In this document: piece by piece, positions 1-9,327 of the stretch
Numbering within the stretch: position 1 is the stretch's first letter
How the letters are laid out: the number at the start of each line of letters is the position of its first letter
Notes under the pieces: generated by a model
Database searches by the model: none
The model's input: the letters and a program-made list of their open reading frames with translations, nothing else
Told to the model about the DNA's origin: nothing
Assembly (NCBI RefSeq): GCF_028745505.1
Contig: NZ_JAQZZL010000001.1
Span: 806,001-870,000, forward strand
Source of the DNA: Lentisphaera marina
Lineage (GTDB): Bacteria > Verrucomicrobiota > Lentisphaeria > Lentisphaerales > Lentisphaeraceae
DNA length: 64,000 bases
Reading direction: 5' to 3'
Position numbers and translations under genes: made by a program

Positions 1-450
1 TGAGGCATTTTCACGTAACCAGCGCATGGCGGACTTTCCATCTTTCACACATTCTTGTGGGCCGGTTTTGTAGGTGTTTATACACCGATACTCTGCCGAA
101 AAGGTGACCATGCCGCGCATGGCTAAATAACGGCATTGGGGATAGAACTGATCGGGAGTTCCACCATACCAACCGCCACCATGAAAAAAGAGAATGGCGG
201 GGCTTTGATTCTCGGGCTTGTGATCTTTTGGAAAAAAGGCATGGATTTTCAGTTGAGTTGCCTGGCCGAGCTTGTTGACTAATTTGTAGTAAAAAGTTTT
301 GTCGGGCTTGAGGCTGAAATCAGCTTGGCCAATTTCATTGGCAGTCCATAGCTTATTATCTAATGGCGGATCATTTTTAGTATCTGCCAACAAAGCATAA
401 GCTAAGAATACTTGGAGGATAAGCCCAGCTTTGATGATGGTATATTTCAT
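1..450 (-). CDS. Secreted alpha/beta-hydrolase (esterase/lipase), 3' end cut off by window edge
   Basis: The first 150 codons of a minus-strand gene are visible; the reading frame is open to the window edge. The start ATG (448-450) opens a hydrophobic signal peptide (MKYTIIKAGLILQVFLAYA). Further in is FFHGGGWYGG, the HGGGW oxyanion-hole motif of hormone-sensitive-lipase/BD-FAE type carboxylesterases, and then a segment resembling the strand before the nucleophile elbow (SAEYRC, followed by KSAMRWLRENAS). The catalytic GxSxG would lie outside the window. It resembles the esterase at 21480-22631 in organisation. It lies 28 nt downstream of the DUF1501 gene on the same strand, so it may be the last gene of that operon. 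Substrate unknown; a sugar-ester esterase is inferred from the neighbourhood. Confidence 0.8.
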   Translation of the reverse strand, partial: MKYTIIKAGLILQVFLAYALLADTKNDPPLDNKLWTANEIGQADFSLKPDKTFYYKLVNKLGQATQLKIHAFFPKDHKPENQSPAILFFHGGGWYGGTPDQFYPQCRYLAMRGMVTFSAEYRCINTYKTGPQECVKDGKSAMRWLRENAS

Positions 451-478
451 ATGTTTTCCAAGAATTAGCAAGGCTGGA

Positions 479-1900
479 CTAGGCAATGATATCGTGAATC
501 ACTTTACGAGGTTCGACGCCAGTGAGTCGCATGTCTAAGCCCTGGTGTTTAATCGAGAATTTTTCGTGATCAATACCAAGTAGGTGTAAAACAGTCGCAT
601 TGAAATCATTGATATGAACGGGGTTCTCCACGATGTTGTAAGCGTATTCATCGGTTTTACCATATTCAAAACCTTGCTTGACGCCACCGCCAGCCATCCA
701 GTAAGTAAAGCAACGGCCATGGTGATCTCGACCATGATTATTTTTGCTGAGTTTACCCTGAGAGTAAATCGTACGTCCAAATTCACCGCCCCAGACAACA
801 AGGGTGTCTTCTAATAGTCCGCGACTCTCAAGGTCTTTGAGGAGCCCCATGGATGGTTGGTCAATGAGATTACATTGGCCTTTGAATGATTTTGGTAAAT
901 TGCCATGGTGATCCCAGTTTCTGTGGAAGAGTTGAATGAAGCGCACGCCATTCTCACTGAGTTTTCTCGCTTTGATACAGTTATTGGCAAAACTACCTGG
1001 CTTCATCACATCGGGACCATAAAGATCGAGTGTCGCTTTTGATTCTTTAGATAAATCTAAAGTGTCAGGCACTTCGGTTTGCATGCGATAAGCCATTTCG
1101 TATTGGGCAATACGTGCATCAATTTCAGGGTCGCGAATTTTATCATGATGGTTTTTATTAAAGTTCTTGAGGACATTGAGGAGGTCGCGTCTTGAACCAC
1201 GTGAAACACCTTGGGGATTATCGAGGTATAAGACCGCTTCTTTACCACTACGGAATTTGACGCCGGCGTGTTTTGATGGAAGTACACCACTGCCCCAGAG
1301 TCGAGAATAGAGTGCTTGTGGATTACCGATGCCCTTCGAAATCATAGTGATGTAAGAAGGTAAATTATTGTTTTCGCTACCGATACCATAACTCAACCAT
1401 GCACCTAAACTGGGGTGACCTACAATTTGACTACCTGTGTTAATATAAGTAATCGCTGGGTCGTGATTTACCGCTTCGGTATTCATTGATTTTACAATGG
1501 TGAGTTTATCGACCATTTTAGCGGTATGAGGAAGGTGTTCACAAACCCAAGTACCCATTTGGCCATGACGCTTAAATTCGTGCATGGGAGCCACGACGGG
1601 GAATGATTTCTGACCACTCGTCATGCCCGTGATACGCTGGCCATTGCGAACTGAATCGGGGAGTTCAGTGCCGTGGAGTTTTCTCATTTCTGGGTGGAAA
1701 TCAAAGGAGTCCATATGTGAAGGGCCACCCGACATGAAGAGGTAAATGACTCTTTTTGCCTTGGCGGGGACTTTGGTTCTGAAATCGTGAGTGATGCCAC
1801 CGGAACTTGCAAATACATTGTTTTGTAAACCACCTAGAGCCATGGCTCCAAGACCAATGCCACTTTTGAGGGCCTGACGTCTATCCATGCGTATATCCAT
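479..1900 (-). CDS. DUF1501 (sulfatase-fold) secreted protein, Tat-type leader
   Basis: 473 residues. The N-terminus [14 protein letters not shown] followed by a Gly/Ala-rich stretch looks like a twin-arginine signal. The body matches DUF1501, a PVC-specific family with an alkaline-phosphatase/sulfatase-like fold: [15 protein letters not shown] near residue 55, [14 protein letters not shown] near 150, and GGEFGRT plus NNHGRDHH toward the C-terminus. DUF1501 genes nearly always follow a PSD1 cytochrome gene, and this one starts 5 nt after the PSD1 stop, with its GGAG ribosome site inside the last codons of that gene, so translational coupling is likely. The biochemical role is not established; a periplasmic partner of the PSD1 cytochrome is inferred. 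A second such pair lies at 54034-57761. Confidence 0.9.
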   Translation of the reverse strand: MDIRMDRRQALKSGIGLGAMALGGLQNNVFASSGGITHDFRTKVPAKAKRVIYLFMSGGPSHMDSFDFHPEMRKLHGTELPDSVRNGQRITGMTSGQKSFPVVAPMHEFKRHGQMGTWVCEHLPHTAKMVDKLTIVKSMNTEAVNHDPAITYINTGSQIVGHPSLGAWLSYGIGSENNNLPSYITMISKGIGNPQALYSRLWGSGVLPSKHAGVKFRSGKEAVLYLDNPQGVSRGSRRDLLNVLKNFNKNHHDKIRDPEIDARIAQYEMAYRMQTEVPDTLDLSKESKATLDLYGPDVMKPGSFANNCIKARKLSENGVRFIQLFHRNWDHHGNLPKSFKGQCNLIDQPSMGLLKDLESRGLLEDTLVVWGGEFGRTIYSQGKLSKNNHGRDHHGRCFTYWMAGGGVKQGFEYGKTDEYAYNIVENPVHINDFNATVLHLLGIDHEKFSIKHQGLDMRLTGVEPRKVIHDIIA

Positions 1901-1905
1901 GATAA

Positions 1906-4900
1906 TTACTCCTTGTTAAGGTTTTCGTCTAAATTTAAAACTAGTTGCGCAATGAGCGTCCAGCTCGCGTGTTCACTTAAATCGAGTTGCTCGTTGCGTT
2001 TTGTATCGCCCATGTTCAATAGCGATTCAGCAGCTTTAGGATTTTTGCTAAAATCATCAAAACGGCGCTTATAAAATTCTTCGAGAAGTTTGATCTGCTC
2101 TTTGTCCAAGGGACGTGCGAGAGCGGTTTCAGCAGCGTAATTCACTTTGTCGGCGAACTTGGGCCCACCTTCTTGTATGATCTTTTCCGCAAAGAAGCGT
2201 GCGGCTTCCACAAAGATGGGGTCATTGAGTGTGACCAAGGCCTGTAGAGGTGTGTTGGTTCGCGAACGTTCGATGGTGCATTTCTCACGACTTGGGGCAT
2301 CAAAAGTCGTCATATTTGGAATGGGTGCAGAACGCTTGTAATAAGTGTAAATACTCTTGCGGTAATTTTTCTCACCCTCATCCTGGACGAAACGTACATT
2401 ACCCAATAGAGAAACTTCATTCCAAAGTCCTTCTGGCTGATAAGGCTTCACGGATTCTCCGCCAATTTGCGGACTTAGCAAACCCGCCATTTGTAAAGCT
2501 GAGTCACGGATATGTTCACCTGCGAGACGGAAGCGGGGTCCACGAGCGTACAGTTTATTATCTTTATCAAGTTCTAAGAGTTCTGCTGAGATGGCGGAAT
2601 CCTGACGATAAGTTTTTGACATGACGATTTGTTTGAGGGTTCTTTTTACGTCCCAGCCATTATCGCGGAAATCGCTTGCTAACCAATCTAATAAGTCTGG
2701 GTGAGTGGGCCAGGAGCCCTGATTACCAAAGTCAGAGGGAGTGACCACTAAACCTTTGCCAAAAAGCATCATCCAGTAGCGGTTGACCGTAACTCGTGCG
2801 GTTAAAGGATTTTCAGGATCCATGATCCATTGAGCAAAGGCTAAACGGTTTTTCTCTGAATCAGCTTTTAAAGGAGGAAGAACTTTTGGAACATTAGGAA
2901 AGATTTCTTTATCCTTCTTAGGGGAATCATAGGCACCACGATCTAAGATATAAGTTTTTCTCGCTTGGGCTTTAGGCTGGTCTTGCATGATCATGACATT
3001 GAGATTCTTAAAGTCATTAAGTGGCTTTATGTAGCCATGTCTAGCCGCTAAAACAGGAGTGAAATTGAGTTTCTTCTCTGTATAGAAAGCCTTCTTTAAA
3101 TTCATTTCAAAATTCTCATTGGCATTCTTGCTAAATGCGAGGTCCGCATAAGTCAGTTGACTCACTGCGCTAATTTCATTTTCTTGAAGAACGCGATCAT
3201 AGATCTGCAGTAGGGTAATGGGATTATTAGTATTTTTACCTGCGTCTCGTCTACCGATATTAAAGGTTTGATTATTAACGAACTTGGTCGGGAACTTATC
3301 GTGAATCACTTTCTGCGGGAGCAATTTTCCATTGAGGTACATTTTGACCCCAGCAGCTTTTTGACTACCATCGTATGTGACGCTGATATGTTGCCATTTG
3401 TTATGCTCTAGTTCTTTTTCAGCATCGACAAAAATGTGTTCTCTGTTGTGATGTCTAATATAGCTAAAGCCGAGCTTGTGGTCTTTGACATAGATTTCCA
3501 CGCCTTGGGCGTTGTGCTGTTGCGCCTGGCCTACAATGGTATGCTTCTCTTTTTGTGGGGCATATTTCAAATAGAAAGATAATGTGACAGCACTATCTGA
3601 ATCGAAGAGTTTGGGAATGCTGTTGTAGATGCCATGTCGAATGACCACTGCTTTAGTCTTAGCTACTGGTTTCTTAGTTTTCTCATCGATCTTTTCATCA
3701 GGGCCATTCACTACTTGAATGTGTAAGTTTTTGGGAGTTTGTAAGTAGTCATCTTGGGCAAAATCGTAGGCTTCTTCTTTAGATCTAAGTGGGAAGAAAT
3801 GTTTGAGGCCATTGGGAATAGCTTGTAGTTTTGCCGATTTTTGTACCTGCCATTGTTTGAAGGCCGCCGCATGTTGTTGATGGAATTTTTGAATGTTTGC
3901 ATCGGCACTAGCAAGCTGAGCTTGGAGTTGTCCGATCATTTTCTTTTGATAGGGATTATTATCAATTTTAATTGTCGGTGCGGCATTACCATTACGGCTT
4001 TGCATGCCCGCATCAGCAGCCACATTAAAGAAGGCATACATCTCAAAAAACTCTTCTTGAGAAATGGGATCGTACTTGTGGTCGTGACATTGTGCACACT
4101 CAGTTGTTAAGCCGAGCCAGACTTTAGACACCGTGCTCAGGCGGTCAACAGTGTACTCCACACGGTATTCTTCTGGGAAGGCGCCGCCCTCGTCAGTTGT
4201 ACCATTATTTCTTAAGAAAGCAGTTGCGACTTTTTGATCTAAAGTGGCGTTAGGGATTTGATCACCCGCAATCTGTTCGATGGAGAATTGATCAAAAGCT
4301 TTATTATTATTATAGGCATCAATTACCCAATCTCGCCATGGCCACATAGTACGAGGACCATCGGCATGGTATACAGAGGAATCACCATAGCGTGCCATGT
4401 CGAGCCAAGGTAGAGCCATACGTTCGCCGTATGCGGGCTTCGCAAGAATCCGATCCACAAGTTTTTCGTAGGCATCATCAGATTTATCATTGATAAATTG
4501 ATCGATTTCTTTTTGGCTTGGTGGGAGGCCATTGAGGTCATAGGAGAGGCGACGTATGAGTTTGCGCTTAGGTGCCTCAGGACTGGGCTTTAAACCTTTC
4601 TCATTAAGTTTCGCCACAATAAAATTATCGATGGGGTTATTGGTCTGGGACTTTTTGACTTTAGGGACCATTGGCTTTCTGATGGGTTCAAAAGCCCAGT
4701 GCTTAGACCAAGTGGCGCCTTCTTCGATCCAACGTTTGAAAAGGGCAATCTCATCTTTTGTGAGGGCCGCTTTATGAGACTTGGGTGGAGGCATAATGTC
4801 GTCACTATCATCGGTGCTAATGCGGTAGTAGAGTTCGCTTTCTTCAGGATTGCCAGGGATAATCGATGCGATGCCATCGAGGACGCGAAAAGCTCCTTCG

Positions 4901-5115
4901 GGGCCGTCGGGAATATCGAGGCGTAAGTCGCCTTTGCGTTCCTCTTCATCAGGACCATGACAATGGAAGCAACGATCTGATAAAATGGGTCTAATATCTT
5001 TATTGAAATTAACTTTTTTTACGGTTGCTTTCGATTCTGATTTCTCGCTCATCAGCTCGCAGCTTGTTCCTGCTACAAGAAAGCTAATAAGTAAGGCTAG
5101 CTTTGTTTTTAACAT
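1906..5115 (-). CDS. PSCyt1-PSCyt2-LamG-PSD1 planctomycete-type cytochrome
   Basis: 1069 residues. An N-terminal hydrophobic leader ends near TSCELMSEK and may be a lipoprotein signal (Cys19), though the lipobox is imperfect. PSCyt1 follows with a c-type heme site C49-F-H-C-H and [14 protein letters not shown]. PSCyt2 ([11 protein letters not shown]... [11 protein letters not shown]) carries a second heme-like motif, [11 protein letters not shown], near residue 340. A concanavalin/LamG-like insertion (about 540-690, [13 protein letters not shown] to [12 protein letters not shown]) suggests carbohydrate binding. PSD1 (about 780-1030) has [13 protein letters not shown] and the conserved [14 protein letters not shown] near its end. 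The start ATG has an upstream AGGTGAA. The gene is the first of a coupled pair with DUF1501. An electron-transfer role is inferred from the hemes; no substrate is established for this family. Confidence 0.92.
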   Translation of the reverse strand: MLKTKLALLISFLVAGTSCELMSEKSESKATVKKVNFNKDIRPILSDRCFHCHGPDEEERKGDLRLDIPDGPEGAFRVLDGIASIIPGNPEESELYYRISTDDSDDIMPPPKSHKAALTKDEIALFKRWIEEGATWSKHWAFEPIRKPMVPKVKKSQTNNPIDNFIVAKLNEKGLKPSPEAPKRKLIRRLSYDLNGLPPSQKEIDQFINDKSDDAYEKLVDRILAKPAYGERMALPWLDMARYGDSSVYHADGPRTMWPWRDWVIDAYNNNKAFDQFSIEQIAGDQIPNATLDQKVATAFLRNNGTTDEGGAFPEEYRVEYTVDRLSTVSKVWLGLTTECAQCHDHKYDPISQEEFFEMYAFFNVAADAGMQSRNGNAAPTIKIDNNPYQKKMIGQLQAQLASADANIQKFHQQHAAAFKQWQVQKSAKLQAIPNGLKHFFPLRSKEEAYDFAQDDYLQTPKNLHIQVVNGPDEKIDEKTKKPVAKTKAVVIRHGIYNSIPKLFDSDSAVTLSFYLKYAPQKEKHTIVGQAQQHNAQGVEIYVKDHKLGFSYIRHHNREHIFVDAEKELEHNKWQHISVTYDGSQKAAGVKMYLNGKLLPQKVIHDKFPTKFVNNQTFNIGRRDAGKNTNNPITLLQIYDRVLQENEISAVSQLTYADLAFSKNANENFEMNLKKAFYTEKKLNFTPVLAARHGYIKPLNDFKNLNVMIMQDQPKAQARKTYILDRGAYDSPKKDKEIFPNVPKVLPPLKADSEKNRLAFAQWIMDPENPLTARVTVNRYWMMLFGKGLVVTPSDFGNQGSWPTHPDLLDWLASDFRDNGWDVKRTLKQIVMSKTYRQDSAISAELLELDKDNKLYARGPRFRLAGEHIRDSALQMAGLLSPQIGGESVKPYQPEGLWNEVSLLGNVRFVQDEGEKNYRKSIYTYYKRSAPIPNMTTFDAPSREKCTIERSRTNTPLQALVTLNDPIFVEAARFFAEKIIQEGGPKFADKVNYAAETALARPLDKEQIKLLEEFYKRRFDDFSKNPKAAESLLNMGDTKRNEQLDLSEHASWTLIAQLVLNLDENLNKE

Positions 5116-5291
5116 GAGAATTCACCTTTTTTAATAAATTATATAAAGCGCCATAAAGCCCAAAGGAATTCTGGATGAGTAAAACTCATCAAATAATTGC
5201 TTTATGGAGTAAGCTTTGAGTTCTTACTCTGATTATACTCCAAAATGATTGTGGCGTTACAAGATTTGAGCGAAGTCTTTAAAAGACTTGC
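5116..5291. other. Intergenic, two small palindromes
   Basis: This holds the upstream region of the PSD1 operon and the 3' flank of the DUF1080 fusion. Two perfect short hairpins are visible: GATGAGT/ACTCATC with a 3-base loop (5174-5190) and AAGTCTT/AAGACTT (5274-5290) directly after the stop codon of the fusion gene. Neither has a clear U-tract on the minus strand, so terminator function is unproven. Confidence 0.4.
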
Positions 5292-8200
5292 TTATTCTTT
5301 GACTCCGCCAGAAAGCAAGTAAGCAATTAGGTCGCGAACTTCATCAGCATTCATTGAGTTCATCAACATGGGGGGCATCTGTGATACAGGATAGTCTTCG
5401 ATGGTTTCCACATCATCAAAAGGAATTTGACGAGGCTTAACTTCTTTGTTGCTCTTAGTTGTGGGATAGACATCGTAGTATGCTTCACGGGGCATCACTA
5501 AGCCATTGATTTGAGTTTTATCTTTGAGGGTAATGATTTTTGAGCTGTATTGATCGGAGACATTTTTACTTGGCTCAATAATTGATTCGAGTAAATAACG
5601 ATCATCAAATTTAGTTCTCACCATGCTCAAATCGGGACCGATATCTCCGCCTAAACCATCAAATCGGTGGCAGCTAGCACAGGCAGCGGCATGGAAGAGA
5701 TTGCGGCCATTTTTCAAATCAGCTTTTTTGAGTGCCCCACGATGGGTATAACGACTCGCTTCTTTTACAGTCCACATTCTTCCAGGCCCTTTCGGAGCCG
5801 TAATTTTGAACTTTGGTTTATTGCCGAATTCTTCGCCAGTAATATCTTTTAAAGCCATGCGATCTTCACTGTTCAATTGAGCCAGAACTTGACCACGAAT
5901 GTTAATTAAGAATTTTGCGTAGCTATTGCCACCTGGATGCTTCGCTGCAGAATTCAAAAAGGAGATATATGTTCGGCGTTGTTCTAGAGTCCAGCCCGTC
6001 TTGAGGTTGCGCAAGATGAAAGCATAGCCAAGTTTTTGGACTGGAGGATAATCGTTAATCAATTTGTTGATTGTTCGGGCATAGCCTTTATTTCTGCTAA
6101 TGATATCATTCTGCCATTGTGGTAGTTTGGTCGGTGAATCCTGTTCAATAAGTGCCATGCCTTTTGTGATGATTCCAGGGGCTTTTAAATAGACTAAGAC
6201 ACGGAGGAGTTCGGTGTTTAGATCATCATTTTGAGCAGGGAGTTTGGGATCCAATTGAGCAATAACTAGCTTACGATCTTTAGCATTGGGTTCACCCATG
6301 CGGATAAAAGTGAGTGCATAAGCACGCAATAAACCGAGTTTTTCTTGAGTTTTTAGCTTATCAAAATCTAGTTTTAGTAGGCTAGAAATTATTTTTTCTT
6401 GATGATCTTTTGTTCCCATACGAGCTAGTGCCACAGCGCCGGTGATTGTCGCTTGGGGATTCTTGCTTTCAAAAACTTTATGGGCCCATTGCTCAGTAGG
6501 CTGAGATTCGATAGCTACCCTTGCTGCATGTCGCAACCAACGGTCAGAACTCGATAAATGTGGCCAGGCATCAGCGACGGCCTTAGCATTAACCACGCCA
6601 TGATAAGCTTCGAGCTGACGGCGGATTTTGTGCATTTTTGGGAGTGTGAAATCGCTAGGAGAGATCGCTTCAGTAGATTCAGAACCTTCGTAGCTGAGAC
6701 GATATAATCTAGAGTCTGTACCGCGACCGCCAGTTAAGAAATACATAGAGCCATCTTTAGCAATGAGTCCATCAGTTAGCGGCATCGGTTCACCATAAGC
6801 AAAACTTTCTTTTTCGGCTTTGTAACCAGCGCCATCAGCATTGATGTGTAAGGCGTGAATTGTTCCGTAAGTCCAGTCAAAAGCGTAAACAGCTTTTTGG
6901 TATTTAGCAGGAAATTTGGCTCCTAAACCAGAGACCATGCCTGTGGGAGAACCAGGGCCGATATCTAAGACAGAAGGTAAGCTATCTTCGTAATAGGCAG
7001 GCCATTTACCTGAGCCAGATCTCCAGCCATAATCAGCACCACTAGCGACAAAGTTAATACGTGTGGGACGATACCAAGGTGTGCCCATGTCCCATTCCAT
7101 GTCAGCATCATAAGTGAAGAGGTCGCCAAAGACATTGTAGGCCACGTCAAATTGATTACGGAAACCGATGGCAAAAATTTCATTCTTCTTGGTGTCGGGA
7201 TTATAGCGAGTCACATGTCCACCTGGAGCATAGACGCCTCGAGCATGGTTATTGCCATCCCACTCACGCTCGAGCAAGAGGTCTTCATCCCATGATTGAA
7301 CTCGTGAGAAAGAGACAATATCTTTTTTTGGTTTTGGCGTGTGATTACCACCGACTAAGTAAAAATCCTTATTATCTTGTGCGAGAACAACACTATGGCT
7401 ACCATGCTCTGATCCATTATAAGCTGTGGGGAAGAGTTCACTTGCGTCAAGAGCGCCATCGCCAGTGCTATCAGTCAAACGCATGAGACCGCCATTTTTG
7501 AAGTAGTAATAAAGGGATCCATCATGCCATGTCATGCCGCGAGTTCCCTTGAGTTCTATAGGCATTTTTTCAATGGCAATTTGTTCGCTATCGAGATTGA
7601 GTTGAAGGCGATAAAGTCCTTCCATTTTTTGTCCAGAGACAAATAAACGACCTTGATCATCTTCTGCGATGGCAACTTGAGAGCCATATTCTTTGGGGAA
7701 TTTATAGATTTCTTGAAGTTTAAAACCGTCTAAGGCCGAAGTATTACTAGTCTTTCCTCCACTCTCTTTTAAACCGAAATCACCCCAAGGGGCAATACCT
7801 AAACCGCCGACAGAAAAGAGTTTATCTGACCAGTTTGCCGAGATTGATGCTTGAGTATTCCATTTATTTTGAAGTTTTTCACTAGCATTCCAGCTCGTAT
7901 CACTAATGATTTCCTCCGTGCTACCATCTTCCATTTTAAGAATGATTTTAAAGATAAGTGCAGCTAAGCCACCAGCATTTTTGGCTTCGATAGCGATTAG
8001 GTTATTTCCCTGTTTAATCTTTTTTGACAAATCTTCAGACATAAAAGCTTTTTCCCAAGCCTTGCTATCTGAGAGCTGTTCACCATTGAGCCAAAGTTTC
8101 ATTTCATTATCGCAAGTACTGAAAATATGAGCACTGGCAATTTTGCCTTTGGACGAGAAAGTTTTGGTTAAATAGAGGGGCTCATCATCAGTTTTATCTT

Positions 8201-9008
8201 TCTTCCAGATCCATTGAGCTTCTTTGTTTGCTTTGAAATTTGGGGTGTCATTTGTTTTGGAGAATGAGTAAACTTTTTTATCTTGATCGCGCTCTTTCTC
8301 AGCAAGAGTATTTTTAAGTAATTCTTCTGCCTCTTGACCAGAAACTTTGCGTAATTCAATATCTTTAAACTCAGCGGTCATTGGGGCGCCACCGTGAAGC
8401 TGCAGGCCTAGTATACCACTGCGAGCCGCATTTGGGTGATTATCAGTTACATCGACTGTCGTAATTCCATTGACCTGATGGATCATGCGATTGCCAACCG
8501 CAACAACGCGGATTTCGTTCCATTGATTAGCATCCCATTTGATTGATTTATCGCCAAATTCTTTGATCACGGTCTTTTTGCCGTCTTTATCGACTGCAAC
8601 TTCTTGGAAGCGCTGAGCGACAATTCCACGACCTTCACCTTGGTGATACATCATACCTAAGAGATGGTTGGCATGGATAATGTCAGCTTGATAACCATTG
8701 ACGGTGAAACGCGTGGGGTTAGCTAACTTACTTCTGTATTGCAAGCCAGAATTATTGCCGCGAACACGTGCTTTGAGAGTGATTTCAAAATCGGCAACTT
8801 CATCATCCCAAACTAAAAAGTTCCCACCAGTAGGATGTTCTTTAGTGGATTGACCAAAAATCACTCCATCTTTAACTGACCAATAAGATAAATCGCCTTT
8901 CCAACCATCGAGAGTTTTGCCATTAAATAGGCTTTGTGCTTTTTCGGCGAGTGCACTTTGTTGGGTGAGCACGAGTGCTAGGCAGAGGCTTAGGAGTTTA
9001 AAGGTCAT
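5292..9008 (-). CDS. DUF1080 - beta-propeller dehydrogenase - HEAT - cytochrome c fusion
   Basis: 1238 residues with a signal peptide (MTFKLLSLCLALVLTQQSALA). Domains in order: DUF1080/3-keto-disaccharide-hydrolase-like beta-sandwich (about 22-225, LFNGKTLDGWKGD and IELRKVSG); a second beta-sandwich (about 262-400, QWIWKKDKTDDEPLYLTK); a PVC-type glucose/sorbosone-dehydrogenase-like beta-propeller (about 430-800, with GFRNQFDVAYN and GDLFTYDADMEWD); HEAT-like helices (about 810-1070); and a C-terminal heme domain with C1110-A-S-C-H and GGDIGPDLS. AGGA precedes the ATG. DUF1080 members act on 3-keto-glycosides; the propeller/heme part is a putative sugar or alcohol dehydrogenase passing electrons to its own cytochrome. 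The combined function is inference. A parallel fusion with ThuA in place of DUF1080 is at 23873-28357. Confidence 0.88.
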   Translation of the reverse strand: MTFKLLSLCLALVLTQQSALAEKAQSLFNGKTLDGWKGDLSYWSVKDGVIFGQSTKEHPTGGNFLVWDDEVADFEITLKARVRGNNSGLQYRSKLANPTRFTVNGYQADIIHANHLLGMMYHQGEGRGIVAQRFQEVAVDKDGKKTVIKEFGDKSIKWDANQWNEIRVVAVGNRMIHQVNGITTVDVTDNHPNAARSGILGLQLHGGAPMTAEFKDIELRKVSGQEAEELLKNTLAEKERDQDKKVYSFSKTNDTPNFKANKEAQWIWKKDKTDDEPLYLTKTFSSKGKIASAHIFSTCDNEMKLWLNGEQLSDSKAWEKAFMSEDLSKKIKQGNNLIAIEAKNAGGLAALIFKIILKMEDGSTEEIISDTSWNASEKLQNKWNTQASISANWSDKLFSVGGLGIAPWGDFGLKESGGKTSNTSALDGFKLQEIYKFPKEYGSQVAIAEDDQGRLFVSGQKMEGLYRLQLNLDSEQIAIEKMPIELKGTRGMTWHDGSLYYYFKNGGLMRLTDSTGDGALDASELFPTAYNGSEHGSHSVVLAQDNKDFYLVGGNHTPKPKKDIVSFSRVQSWDEDLLLEREWDGNNHARGVYAPGGHVTRYNPDTKKNEIFAIGFRNQFDVAYNVFGDLFTYDADMEWDMGTPWYRPTRINFVASGADYGWRSGSGKWPAYYEDSLPSVLDIGPGSPTGMVSGLGAKFPAKYQKAVYAFDWTYGTIHALHINADGAGYKAEKESFAYGEPMPLTDGLIAKDGSMYFLTGGRGTDSRLYRLSYEGSESTEAISPSDFTLPKMHKIRRQLEAYHGVVNAKAVADAWPHLSSSDRWLRHAARVAIESQPTEQWAHKVFESKNPQATITGAVALARMGTKDHQEKIISSLLKLDFDKLKTQEKLGLLRAYALTFIRMGEPNAKDRKLVIAQLDPKLPAQNDDLNTELLRVLVYLKAPGIITKGMALIEQDSPTKLPQWQNDIISRNKGYARTINKLINDYPPVQKLGYAFILRNLKTGWTLEQRRTYISFLNSAAKHPGGNSYAKFLINIRGQVLAQLNSEDRMALKDITGEEFGNKPKFKITAPKGPGRMWTVKEASRYTHRGALKKADLKNGRNLFHAAACASCHRFDGLGGDIGPDLSMVRTKFDDRYLLESIIEPSKNVSDQYSSKIITLKDKTQINGLVMPREAYYDVYPTTKSNKEVKPRQIPFDDVETIEDYPVSQMPPMLMNSMNADEVRDLIAYLLSGGVKE

Positions 9009-9327
9009 AAGTTATCCTGGTTTAAAATTCTAGTTTTATAATGTATAAATATAAGTTTTTTGAGTGAAAGTCTTGTGTGGCTCTTTTTAAAAATATAACA
9101 TTTTCGTCATACTCTTTTTAGTGCCGTAATTAATTAAACCCCGCAAAAAATGAGATGCTACAAAATTAAGTGAACTTATGTGATTTTTTTTAAGCTATCT
9201 TTTTAGTATGATGAATCATATAAGATAATCGATACAGTCCTCCTCCTACAAAACTTAGATGCGAGAGGACAAATTTGAGAATTTGGGATAAAGCTAAGCT
9301 ATCGAACGGCCTTAAGGAAATGATTAC
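9009..9327. other. 319-bp intergenic, likely promoter of the DUF1080 fusion
   Basis: AT-rich stretch between two minus-strand genes. No open frame of note. The segment just upstream of the fusion gene (about 9030-9060, read on the minus strand) is very AT-rich with TATAAT-like words, which would suit a promoter, but no convincing -35/-10 pair could be fixed by eye. No strong terminator was found after the 9328-11148 gene. Confidence 0.3.

Noticed and set aside
5274..5290. AAGTCTT/AAGACTT palindrome as a terminator
   Set aside because: No T-run follows on the minus strand, and the stem is short and AT-rich.
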